Assembly: GCA_029571495.1 (NCBI GenBank)
Contig: JAKPSO010000823.1
Location: forward strand, 1-8,346
DNA: 8,346 nt
Source of the DNA: Pseudomonadota bacterium
Lineage (GTDB): Bacteria > Pseudomonadota > Gammaproteobacteria > Burkholderiales > Casimicrobiaceae
Direction: 5' to 3'
In this document: in pieces, positions 1 to 5,673 of the stretch
Layout of the letters: each line of letters starts with the position of its first letter
How positions within the stretch are numbered: position 1 is the first letter of the stretch
The notes under the pieces: model-generated
What the model saw: the letters and a program-made list of their open reading frames with translations, nothing else
The model's database searches: none
What the model was told of the DNA's origin: nothing
Translations under genes and position numbers: made by a program

Positions 1-242
1 ACGAAGTCGCCGACCTGAAGGCATGGTATCCGCACGTCGGAACGTGGCTCAAGAAAACAATGGCAGGTTGGAAGGCGTGCTTCATCACGGCCGATCGTGG
101 ACTACCGAGTGGCATCGGCTTCAAACCGTCGAAGAAAACGCCGCTGTTCAACGGCGCGCTGGATTGCCGTTTGTTCGAATTTGAGTTGTACGCGGGAACG
201 CGGCGGGCCGACAAATTGCAAGACGCGCCGGCGCAAAACTAG
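1..242 (+). CDS. rlmL: RlmL-like 23S rRNA guanine-N2 methyltransferase (3' end only)
   Basis: This is the last 79 residues of an open frame (codons from base 3) that enters from the left edge and ends in TAG at 240-242. The tail has the signature of THUMP-domain class I SAM-dependent RNA methyltransferases of the RlmL/YcbY group: a W-K-A-C-F-I-T strand, then 'LPSGIGFKPSKKTPLFNGAL', then 'DCRLFEFELYAGTRR'. These match the family's final strands, where IGLKP, the basic-basic-P-L-F/Y-N-G-A-L run and the ECRL element are typical. By family knowledge the enzyme methylates a guanine at N2 in 23S rRNA (m2G2445 in E. coli) in the cytoplasm. The N-terminal THUMP domain and the SAM and NPPY motifs lie outside the window. 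The frame stops about where the single-domain version ends, so there is no fused RlmK half. The family call is firm; the exact rRNA site is inferred by homology. Confidence 0.82.
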   Translation, partial: EVADLKAWYPHVGTWLKKTMAGWKACFITADRGLPSGIGFKPSKKTPLFNGALDCRLFEFELYAGTRRADKLQDAPAQN

Positions 243-282
243 GTGCGCGCTTAGTCGTTCGACGCGCCTCGCCGAAAGCGCC

Positions 283-288
283 TAAAAT
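283..288 (+). promoter_or_regulatory. Candidate -10 element ahead of the DUF3460 gene
   Basis: TAAAAT at 283-288 matches five of six positions of the sigma-70 -10 consensus. It lies 31 bases before the ATG at 320, in the 77-base gap after the rlmL-like stop. No good -35 hexamer sits 16-18 bases upstream; TTCGAC at 258-263 with a 19-base spacer is the nearest, poor, candidate. Transcription would start near 295 and give a short leader of about 25 bases. The call rests on pattern and position only. Confidence 0.35.
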
Positions 289-319
289 TCACTCAATCCA
301 CGCACTTACCGAGCCCATC

Positions 320-502
320 ATGTACGAATCCGATATCACGTTGTTTATTCGCGACCTCAAAGCCGCCAACCCGCAAATTGATGCCGACCAACGCAAAGGC
401 CGCGCCATGTGGTGGGACAAGAAGCCGCTGGACGTCACGGAACGTGCCGAGCAGGAGGCTGCGCGCGTGCCACAAAAGGCGTATCCGTACTCCACGAAGT
501 AA
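320..502 (+). CDS. DUF3460 family small protein
   Basis: This encodes a 60-residue soluble, charged protein beginning MYESDITLFI and ending in PYSTK. The sequence fits DUF3460, a short family I know mainly from Burkholderiales. It shares the MYES start, an early F-x-x-x-L-K helix, the P-x-I/L-x-x-x-Q-R-x-G-R-A segment (residues 17-29), the W-D-K-K/P-P-L-D block (32-38) and the R-V-P-Q-x-A-Y-x-Y end (49-57). The full family length is present, which supports the ATG at 320. The Shine-Dalgarno signal is weak (GAGCCC six bases or so upstream). No signal peptide, membrane helix or metal-binding cysteines are seen. Its function is unknown in the family. It lies between two RNA-modification genes on the same strand, 77 bases after the first and 94 before the second, but that neighbourhood alone does not give it a role. 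Confidence 0.85.
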   Translation: MYESDITLFIRDLKAANPQIDADQRKGRAMWWDKKPLDVTERAEQEAARVPQKAYPYSTK

Positions 503-596
503 CGCCGCGCAAGGGCATCTTTCTCGGCGTGTTGCGCCGCGCGCGATTGGTCATTCCTCATCGCTATGCGATCGGCGCGAAGCCGCCCGAAACACG

Positions 597-1367
597 ATGG
601 AGGCTCTCATTGACACCATTGACGTTGAACGCGCCTTCGGCGGCGTGATTCGTCTCTATGGGCGCGACGGTTTCGCGCGCATTCGAGCGGCGCACGGTGT
701 CGTCGTGGGCATTGGCGGTGTTGGATCGTGGGCGGCAGAGGCGTTAGCTCGCTCTGGCATTGGCCACATCACGTTGATCGACATGGATGTGGTCGCCGAG
801 TCCAACCTTAATCGCCAAGCGCACGCGACGCTCAACACCCTAGGCGCCAACAAAGTCGACGCCATGCGAGCGCGCATCCAAAGCTTCGCGCCACACGTGG
901 AAGTTCATGTCGTTGATGATTTTCTGACGCCGGAAAACGTTAACGCGGTGATCCCGCACAACACGAGTTTCGTCATTGACGCCGCCGACAAAATGCGCGG
1001 CAAGGTAGCGATGGTGTTGCACTGCGTGGCGCACAAAATCCCGCTTATTACCTGCGGCGGCGCTGGCGGAAAGTCCGACGCGTCGAGGCTCAAGGTTGAA
1101 GACCTCACGTTTACCGAACAAGACGCGCTACTCGCGAAACTACGCGTAGATTTGCGACAAAACCACGGCTTCCCACGCGGCAAAAAGAAGTTTCACGTTG
1201 CCGCAGTCTTCAGCCCCGAACCACCCGCAGAAGCGCCGATTGGCGGCGGTTCCGGCCTCGCCTGCGCGGGCTACGGGTCAGCGATGCACATGACCGCGTG
1301 CATGGGGATGATGGCGGCGGGGCACGCGTTGAAGATGGTGGCTGCGGCCACCAGCGGCGCGACGTAA
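597..1367 (+). CDS. tcdA: tRNA threonylcarbamoyladenosine dehydratase TcdA (CsdL)
   Basis: This is a 256-residue E1/ThiF/MoeB-fold enzyme. By family knowledge TcdA uses ATP to convert t6A at position 37 of ANN-decoding tRNAs to the cyclic ct6A form. Seen here are F-G-G-x-x-R-L-Y-G (residues 14-22), the nucleotide-binding loop GIGGVGSWAAEALARSGIG (38-56), the acidic strand end LIDMD (60-64), N-x-N-R-Q (70-74), VVDDFLTPENV (105-115), VIDAAD (126-131) and K-I-P-L-I-T-C-G-G-A-G-G (147-158). The C-terminal G-S-A-M-x-M-T-A-x-M-G helix (227-237) also fits. Order and spacing follow E. coli TcdA, which is 268 residues. The frame is open upstream to 378, but family similarity begins at the ATG at 597, and the earlier part overlaps the DUF3460 gene in another frame. 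The Shine-Dalgarno signal is weak. The gene converges with the aldolase gene; the 64-base gap shows no clear terminator. E. coli TcdA works with the CsdA/CsdE sulfur-transfer pair, which is not seen here. Confidence 0.93.
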   Translation: MEALIDTIDVERAFGGVIRLYGRDGFARIRAAHGVVVGIGGVGSWAAEALARSGIGHITLIDMDVVAESNLNRQAHATLNTLGANKVDAMRARIQSFAPHVEVHVVDDFLTPENVNAVIPHNTSFVIDAADKMRGKVAMVLHCVAHKIPLITCGGAGGKSDASRLKVEDLTFTEQDALLAKLRVDLRQNHGFPRGKKKFHVAAVFSPEPPAEAPIGGGSGLACAGYGSAMHMTACMGMMAAGHALKMVAAATSGAT

Positions 1368-1431
1368 GTCACCTCATTCCATCAGACCCTTCCAGAAGCT
1401 CAAGGCGAACGGTGGATCGAGGATGGCTCGT

Positions 1432-2166
1432 CTACTTCCTCTGAGCCTTTTCTTTCCACAACTGCCACGGCCGATCAACGACAGTTTCGTTGATTGCCAT
1501 CGACCCAGCGGCTTCGCCGGGCGTGAGGTAGTTCACTTCACCGTCGCCAAACGCTGCGGCCAAGCGCATCGCTTCGGTCTGCAATTTGGCGTTCATCTCG
1601 GCCCAGATCGCCCGGGCGACGACAAGTTTGAGCGAACGCGCAACGGTGATTGAGCCGTGACCACGCATGAGAGCAAAATCGTTGTTCCCGAGCGAATCGG
1701 CTAGCGCTTTCCCGAGTGCATTGCTGCGCACGAGCATGTCGTTATTTTCGCCGTCACTGTCACGAATGTCGAAGACTGGCGTCGAGAACCCTAAGAAGCC
1801 GCTCATGTGACAGACGGGTCGCAACGTGGCGCGCGTGACACCGAACGGGATGATCGCGGGCGAGTGGCTGTGCACGATAGCGACGACGTCGGGTCGCGCT
1901 TTGTAAATTTCGCTGTGGATGAAGCGCTCTAGGTACGAGCGTCGCCCCTGCGCGTCGTGCACGTTGCCTTCGAAATCGAGTTCGAGGATGTCGTCGGCGG
2001 TGACGACGGCGGGCGCTAAGCCTGCAGCGAGCAGGAAGCGGTCGTCGCACCGATCGTGGCGCACACTAACGTGACCGAACCCATCGACGACCGCTTCGTT
2101 GTAGAGGATGCGATTAGCGCTAACGAGGTCGTCAATGAGCTCGGGGCTCGCGGTGCAGGTCGTCAC
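1432..2166 (-). CDS. Class II aldolase/adducin family protein (aldolase or decarboxylase)
   Basis: This encodes a 244-residue metal-dependent enzyme of the class II aldolase/adducin fold. Visible elements are G-F-G-H-V-S-V-R (residues 29-36), IHSEIYKARPDV (83-94) with candidate catalytic Glu86, the zinc pair in VHSHSP (His99, His101), HMSGFLG (120-126) and the third zinc histidine in MRGHGS (His170). All expected metal ligands are present. Family members include fuculose- and ribulose-phosphate aldolases and also decarboxylases of hydroxylated aromatic acids. The D-x-L-V-x-A-N-R-I-L start and the W-x-L-W-K end resemble a subgroup usually annotated only at family level, so the substrate is open. 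The GTG at 2166 is chosen because it follows the upstream tctC stop by one base and the family's N-terminus begins just after it. The frame's earlier ATG at 2328 would lie deep inside tctC. GCGGAA at 2176-2171 is a modest ribosome-binding site, so translational coupling to tctC is likely. Confidence 0.87.
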   Translation of the reverse strand: MTTCTASPELIDDLVSANRILYNEAVVDGFGHVSVRHDRCDDRFLLAAGLAPAVVTADDILELDFEGNVHDAQGRRSYLERFIHSEIYKARPDVVAIVHSHSPAIIPFGVTRATLRPVCHMSGFLGFSTPVFDIRDSDGENNDMLVRSNALGKALADSLGNNDFALMRGHGSITVARSLKLVVARAIWAEMNAKLQTEAMRLAAAFGDGEVNYLTPGEAAGSMAINETVVDRPWQLWKEKAQRK

Positions 2167-2167
2167 G

Positions 2168-3172
2168 CTATTCCGCTTTGATGTTGATGGTTTTGATAAT
2201 TTTCGAGAAACGGTCGGCTTCGTCTTGCAGCACTTTGGCGAGCTCTTCGCTGCTGCTTCCGATGACTTCAACGCCGGAATTGAGGAGCGTTTCAGCGACT
2301 GAAGGTGAGCGCGCGGCAGCGGCGGCATCGACCGAGAGTTGGCGCAGTATCGCGGGCGGCGTGCCGCTTAGGGCCATGACGATTGTTGTTGGCGCGAAGT
2401 CGAATCCGGGGATGCTGGTTTCACCGATCGTAGGGATCGTGGGCGCGCCGGAGAAGCGCTTGTTGGAGTTCTGCGCGAGGAGCTTGAGGCGGTTGTCTTT
2501 CACGAAGCCAACCGTTGCAGGGAGTGCGCTGAAGAGCACTTGAATTTGTCCACCGACCAGCGCGGGAACGGCTTGGCCCATGCCTCTGAACGGGACGTGG
2601 ACCATCTTCAAACCGAGTGCGGACGACATGGCTTCGGCGGTGAGGTGATGCGTGCTGCCGATGCCCGACGAGCCATAGTTCACGGTGCCGGGATTGGCTT
2701 TGACGTAGGCGACGAACTCGGCGAAGGTGTTGGCGGGAACGCCGGGATGTGCAGTGAGAAAGAGCGGCGCTTTCGCGAGCGCGGAGACGGGCAGGAAATC
2801 GCGCTTCGGGTCGTATTCGAGCTTGCTGTACAAGGCGGGATTGATGGTGAACATTGACCCGTCGGTGACGAGCAGTGTGTAGCCGTCAGCGGGCGCGGCT
2901 TTCACGGTCTGCGCGGCGACAGCACCGTTGCCGCCGGGGCGGTTGTCGATGATGACTTGCTGGTTCCACTTTTCGGTGAGTGCCTTGGCCATCACGCGGG
3001 CCACGGTGTCGGGGAAACCGCCCGCAGGATACGGCACGACGAGTTTGACTGGTTTGTTCGGGAAAGGTTGGGCGCTCGCGGTTGCGGCGGTCAGTGCGCA
3101 GGCGGCGAGAGTTGCAACAGCAAGAATGGACGAAACGAGTCGCGAAAAACGGGCGTTGTGTGAGTGCAACAT
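2168..3172 (-). CDS. Bug/TctC-family periplasmic solute-binding protein (orphan)
   Basis: This encodes a 334-residue tripartite tricarboxylate transporter binding protein. Residues 1-34 are a signal peptide: basic start, hydrophobic core from about 12 to 30, and ASA before Gln35. The mature protein begins QPFPNKPVKLVVPYPAGG, with the family's P-Y-P-A-G-G-x-x-D-x-x-A-R motif (47-59). It continues with V-I-x-D-N-R-P-G-G-N-G (73-83), ADGYTLL (95-101) and the ligand-loop region YGSSGIGSTHHL (166-177). V-P-F-R-G-M-G-Q-A (193-201), P-T-I-x-E (245-250 region) and G-F-D-F (256-259) follow. Bug proteins bind mainly carboxylates in the periplasm. LAAC at 22-25 also fits a lipobox, so a lipoprotein form cannot be excluded. 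The ATG at 3172 has a strong AGGAGA six bases upstream. No tctA or tctB membrane genes are adjacent; the operon partner is the aldolase-type gene one base downstream, and a TctDE-like system lies divergently upstream. The ligand is not predictable from sequence. Confidence 0.92.
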   Translation of the reverse strand: MLHSHNARFSRLVSSILAVATLAACALTAATASAQPFPNKPVKLVVPYPAGGFPDTVARVMAKALTEKWNQQVIIDNRPGGNGAVAAQTVKAAPADGYTLLVTDGSMFTINPALYSKLEYDPKRDFLPVSALAKAPLFLTAHPGVPANTFAEFVAYVKANPGTVNYGSSGIGSTHHLTAEAMSSALGLKMVHVPFRGMGQAVPALVGGQIQVLFSALPATVGFVKDNRLKLLAQNSNKRFSGAPTIPTIGETSIPGFDFAPTTIVMALSGTPPAILRQLSVDAAAAARSPSVAETLLNSGVEVIGSSSEELAKVLQDEADRFSKIIKTINIKAE

Positions 3173-3178
3173 GTGAGA

Positions 3179-3184
3179 TCTCCT
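3179..3184 (-). promoter_or_regulatory. Strong ribosome-binding site of the tctC-like gene
   Basis: AGGAGA on the minus strand (TCTCCT on plus) ends six bases before the ATG at 3172. It fixes that ATG as the start in preference to upstream in-frame ATGs in a frame open to 3310, because the signal peptide also begins here. Confidence 0.8.
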
Positions 3185-3248
3185 ATGCGGTGACGATAGC
3201 ATCTGACGCGCGTCCAGCGGAGCTCGATTTCCCGCATTTGGAACTGGC

Positions 3249-3260
3249 GTTGCGTGCAAC
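3249..3260. repeat. Short dyad GTTGC-GT-GCAAC in the divergent region
   Basis: This is a perfect inverted repeat with 5-base arms (3249-3253 and 3256-3260) and a 2-base centre. It lies 77 bases upstream of the tctC-like ATG, a plausible place for a regulator-binding site. It is short enough to occur by chance. Confidence 0.3.
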
Positions 3261-3262
3261 AG

Positions 3263-3271
3263 CTTTTTGTG
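3263..3271 (-). promoter_or_regulatory. Candidate operator half, tctC-facing copy of CACAAAAAG
   Basis: On the minus strand this reads CACAAAAAG, identical to the plus-strand 9-mer at 3376-3384. It sits 91 bases before the tctC-like ATG and is followed on that strand by a TTG-containing stretch. A TTTGTG core is also present on the plus strand at 3331-3336. The two copies point in the same direction relative to their respective genes, which is what a shared regulator site would look like. No experimental motif is known to me for this exact sequence. Confidence 0.3.
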
Positions 3272-3375
3272 AAAATGGCCCCATAGCGGCCAACTGTAGG
3301 CGTTTTCCAATTCTCATGGTCAGAAGTCGATTTGTGGCGAAAATTAGCTGAAAGCGCCGTGCTTTAGCCGCTCGA

Positions 3376-3384
3376 CACAAAAAG
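3376..3384 (+). promoter_or_regulatory. Candidate operator half, regulator-facing copy of CACAAAAAG
   Basis: This is the second copy of the 9-mer, here on the plus strand. It directly abuts the candidate -35 hexamer TTGATG (3385-3390) of the response-regulator gene. A bound response regulator at this place could contact RNA polymerase, as OmpR/PhoB-type activators do, and so might autoregulate the two-component genes. Confidence 0.3.
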
Positions 3385-3415
3385 TTGATGATGAAATCAG
3401 TGGCAGCGCTACACT
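3385..3415 (+). promoter_or_regulatory. Weak candidate promoter of the two-component operon
   Basis: TTGATG at 3385-3390 (four of six to the -35 consensus) and TACACT at 3410-3415 (four of six to the -10 consensus) are separated by 19 bases, longer than optimal. Transcription would start near 3422, right at the ribosome-binding site GGGGGAGA (3423-3430). The leader would be very short. Suboptimal spacing is compatible with a promoter that needs an activator. Confidence 0.3.
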
Positions 3416-3436
3416 CTGCGCAGGGGGAGAAACATC

Positions 3437-4171
3437 ATGCGAATTTTGCTGGTGGAGGACGACGCTGAACTGGGCAGTGGAGTGGCTGCAAGTCTCAAGC
3501 GTGAGCATTACGCGGTCGATTGGGTGACCGATGGACCGGCTGCGGCGACTGCGTTGACAACCGCGCAATACGATCTTGTGATCTTGGATTTGGGCTTGCC
3601 GCGAATGTCTGGTTTGCAGGTGCTGCGGCAATTGCGCGCACGCAGCGACGCGCACAAGGCTGTCCCGGTGCTGATTGCGACGGCGATGGACTCGGTCACT
3701 GATCGCGTTGAAGGTCTGGATGCGGGGGCTGACGATTACGTGGTGAAACCGTTCGCGCTTGACGAGTTGCATGCGCGCGTTCGAGCGCTCATTCGTCGAC
3801 GCAATGCCGCGACGAGCAATATGCTGGTACATGGCCGTTTGACGTTTGATATCGCGTCGCGGCAAGCGGCGTCTGACGGCACGCCGCTTGAACTATCCGT
3901 CCGTGAAGCGGGCATTCTTGAGGTGCTTCTGCTGCGTGCTGGACGCGCCGTGACCAAGGAGCAATTGATGGAAGGCCTGTGCGCGTGGGACAGCGATATT
4001 TCGCTCAACGCGATCGAGGTCTACGTGCATCGTTTGCGTAAGAAACTTGAGCCTGCCGGCATTCAGGTGCGCACCTTCCGTGGGCTGGGTTACTGCATTG
4101 ACAAGGCCGCGCAGGTGACCACTTCTAGCTCTACCGGATACGCTGAGACGGCGAGCCAACAGTTGCAATGA
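3437..4171 (+). CDS. TctD/QseB-like OmpR-family response regulator
   Basis: This is a 244-residue two-domain transcriptional regulator. The receiver domain (about 1-117) has the acidic pair Asp8/Asp9 in LLVEDDAE, phosphoacceptor Asp51 in ILDLGLP, switch Thr82 and Lys104 in DYVVKPFALDEL, so every active-site residue is present. The winged-helix DNA-binding domain spans about 130-222, with L-S-x-R-E (153-157), the helix NAIEVYVHRLRKKLEPAGI (191-209) and V-R-T-F-R-G-L-G-Y at its end (211-219). A 22-residue Ser/Thr-rich tail follows, unlikely to be part of the fold. The protein is predicted to be phosphorylated by the kinase encoded next to it; the ORFs overlap as ATGA (4168-4171). GGGGGAGA six bases upstream supports the ATG at 3437. 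The divergent tctC-like gene suggests a TctD-type role. QseB-type regulators are close in sequence, so the TctD label leans on the neighbours. Confidence 0.92.
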   Translation: MRILLVEDDAELGSGVAASLKREHYAVDWVTDGPAAATALTTAQYDLVILDLGLPRMSGLQVLRQLRARSDAHKAVPVLIATAMDSVTDRVEGLDAGADDYVVKPFALDELHARVRALIRRRNAATSNMLVHGRLTFDIASRQAASDGTPLELSVREAGILEVLLLRAGRAVTKEQLMEGLCAWDSDISLNAIEVYVHRLRKKLEPAGIQVRTFRGLGYCIDKAAQVTTSSSTGYAETASQQLQ

Positions 4172-5574
4172 GCCTGGCCGCGCGACTGCTTGAATGGCTG
4201 CTCGCGCCGTTGCTGTCGGTTTGGTTGGTGAGTTTGGGTATCTCGTTTATGAGCGCTCGAACGACCGTCGATACTGCGCTTGACGATGGTTTGAGCGCCG
4301 TTGCGTTGATGCTTGTAAGCGAATGGGAGCAACGCGTCACGACGCGGCCCGACATCGTGTTTCCGTCGGACGCGACGAAGCGATTGATGAATATCGCGAG
4401 CGAATATCCGGTGTCCTTTTTGATCGTTGACGGATCGGGTATTCCAACAGCTGGTGATGATGCGATGCAGCCGTTTTTGCGCGAGACGGTGGACGCCGAA
4501 GTACCGCTGCGCGCTCCGGCACTGACGCCGAAGTTTCGTCACGTCGATGGTTTCAATACCGTGATGGATGATGAAGTGATTCGCGTCGTGCGCCTGCGAT
4601 TTTCCGCGGGTGGCAAAGATTACACGTTGGCGGTGGCGCAGTCTCGCGAGCGGCAGGCTGCGCTACTTCGCTCTGGGATGATCCACGAGGCGCTGGCGCA
4701 AACTGCGGTGCTGATTGTGGCGTTCTATTTGCTCTGGTACGGCCTCACATACGTCGCACAACCGATGCGCTCATTGCAAGAACATCTCGATGCGCGGACG
4801 GCGGACGATTGGCGACCGATTCCAGAAGAACTGGCGCCACATGAGATTGCGCCGCTCATCGCATCGACCAATTCCTTGATCGAACGATTGCAGACTTCTC
4901 TCGGCGCCCAAAAGCGGTTCATTGCCAACGCCGCACATCAATTGCGTACGCCACTCGCAGCGCTTCGCACGCAGAGCGAACTTGCGCAACGCCTACCGGA
5001 CGGACCAGAGCGCGATGAAGCGATGGCTCGACTGACACATACCGGCCGGCGCGCGAATCGACTTGCGAACCAACTTCTCGCATTAGCGCGTGCCGAAAGC
5101 GCTGGCACCACAAGCGCCCGCGAGGCCGTGGAGCTCAACACATTGTGTGAAGGCGTTGCGCACGATGTGTTGCCACAGGCGTTGGAGCGAGAGATTGACT
5201 TCGCGTTCGAGCCAAGTGACGTCGCGGTCGAGATCATGGGCGACGCGACGCTTCTCGGCGAAATGATTCGCAACTTGGTCGACAACGCGTTTAAGTACGC
5301 TCCGCGTGGCGGCAGCGTACTGCTCGCGGTGCGTGACGCGCCGATTCGCGTCGTTGTCGAAGACAGCGGGCCCGGCATCGCACCGCAAGATCGCGAGCGC
5401 GTGTTCGCGCCTTTTGCGCGCGTCGCGCAGATCGACACGACCTCTGGTGCGCCAATCCCCGGAACCGGGTTGGGCTTGGCAATTGTGCGTGAGGTAGCGC
5501 AAGGCCACGATGGTCACGTGACCATCGAAACGTCGTCGCTAGGCGGCGCGAAAATGATAGTCAGCTTCACGTAA
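4168..5574 (+). CDS. TctE-like sensor histidine kinase
   Basis: This encodes a 468-residue inner-membrane kinase. Transmembrane helix 1 is about residues 8-28 and helix 2 about 175-196. The roughly 145 residues between them face the periplasm and, with the L-L-E-W-L-L-A-P-L start, fit the 2CSK_N sensor domain of TctE-type kinases. A linker resembling a degenerate HAMP runs to about 241. The H-box is FIANAAHQLRTPLAALR (251-267) with phosphoacceptor His257. The ATP-binding domain has N-box NLVDNAFKYAP (369-379, Asn373), G1 box DSGPGI (399-404), the F-x-P-F element VFAPFAR (412-418) and G2 box GTGLGLAIV (432-440). All catalytic motifs are intact, so kinase activity is expected. Translation is probably coupled to the response regulator through the 4-base overlap. 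The ligand could be sensed directly or through the orphan TctC-like protein, as reported for BctC and BctE in Bordetella pertussis. That extension to this locus is inference. Confidence 0.92.
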   Translation: MSLAARLLEWLLAPLLSVWLVSLGISFMSARTTVDTALDDGLSAVALMLVSEWEQRVTTRPDIVFPSDATKRLMNIASEYPVSFLIVDGSGIPTAGDDAMQPFLRETVDAEVPLRAPALTPKFRHVDGFNTVMDDEVIRVVRLRFSAGGKDYTLAVAQSRERQAALLRSGMIHEALAQTAVLIVAFYLLWYGLTYVAQPMRSLQEHLDARTADDWRPIPEELAPHEIAPLIASTNSLIERLQTSLGAQKRFIANAAHQLRTPLAALRTQSELAQRLPDGPERDEAMARLTHTGRRANRLANQLLALARAESAGTTSAREAVELNTLCEGVAHDVLPQALEREIDFAFEPSDVAVEIMGDATLLGEMIRNLVDNAFKYAPRGGSVLLAVRDAPIRVVVEDSGPGIAPQDRERVFAPFARVAQIDTTSGAPIPGTGLGLAIVREVAQGHDGHVTIETSSLGGAKMIVSFT

Positions 5575-5591
5575 GTGCTCTGTCAGAGCGC
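5575..5591 (+). other. Small hairpin after the kinase stop
   Basis: The sequence GTGCTCT-GTC-AGAGCGC begins right after the TAA and can form a stem of about seven pairs, one of them G-T, with a 3-base loop. There is no T-run behind it, so it is not a convincing intrinsic terminator. It may only protect the 3' end or attenuate read-through to the transporter gene. Confidence 0.25.
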
Positions 5592-5673
5592 CGTAAGCCC
5601 ACCTCACTAACTTTCGTACCCTAGCGGCCTCACCGAGTTGGAAGGGGGCTGTAATCACCGAAGGGGAAAATTT

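Noticed and set aside
378..596. N-terminal extension of the TcdA frame back to an ATG at 378
   Set aside because: Family similarity begins at the ATG at 597. The earlier stretch overlaps the DUF3460 gene in another frame and has the Arg/Ser/Cys-rich look of a wrong-frame translation.
1368..1431. Search for a terminator between the convergent tcdA and aldolase genes
   Set aside because: No stem followed by a T-run was found on either strand.
2167..2328. Aldolase start at the ATG at 2328
   Set aside because: It would overlap tctC by about 160 bases, and the extra 54 residues are Ser/Lys-rich and unlike the family. The GTG at 2166 matches both the family start and the operon spacing.
3276..3292. 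Inverted repeat TGGCC-N7-GGCCA in the divergent region
   Set aside because: Short GC-only arms of this kind are common by chance in GC-rich DNA, and it does not coincide with a promoter element.
3173..3310. tctC-like start at upstream in-frame ATGs as far as 3310
   Set aside because: The signal peptide and the strong AGGAGA site place the start at 3172. The upstream residues do not resemble a leader.
3344..3865. 173-codon minus-strand frame across the divergent promoter and response-regulator start
   Set aside because: The composition is Arg/His/Ser/Gln-rich and it lies opposite a clear receiver domain; it is a shadow.
5641..5667. Two GAAGGGG copies 19 bases apart before the transporter, as a possible leader-peptide ribosome site
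   Set aside because: No start codon with a usable frame follows the first copy at a suitable distance, so only the second is taken as functional.
5638..5673. Transporter start at the TTG at 5638
   Set aside because: The ATG at 5674 has a good ribosome-binding site, and the added 12 residues are Cys/His/Arg-rich and unlike MHS N-termini.
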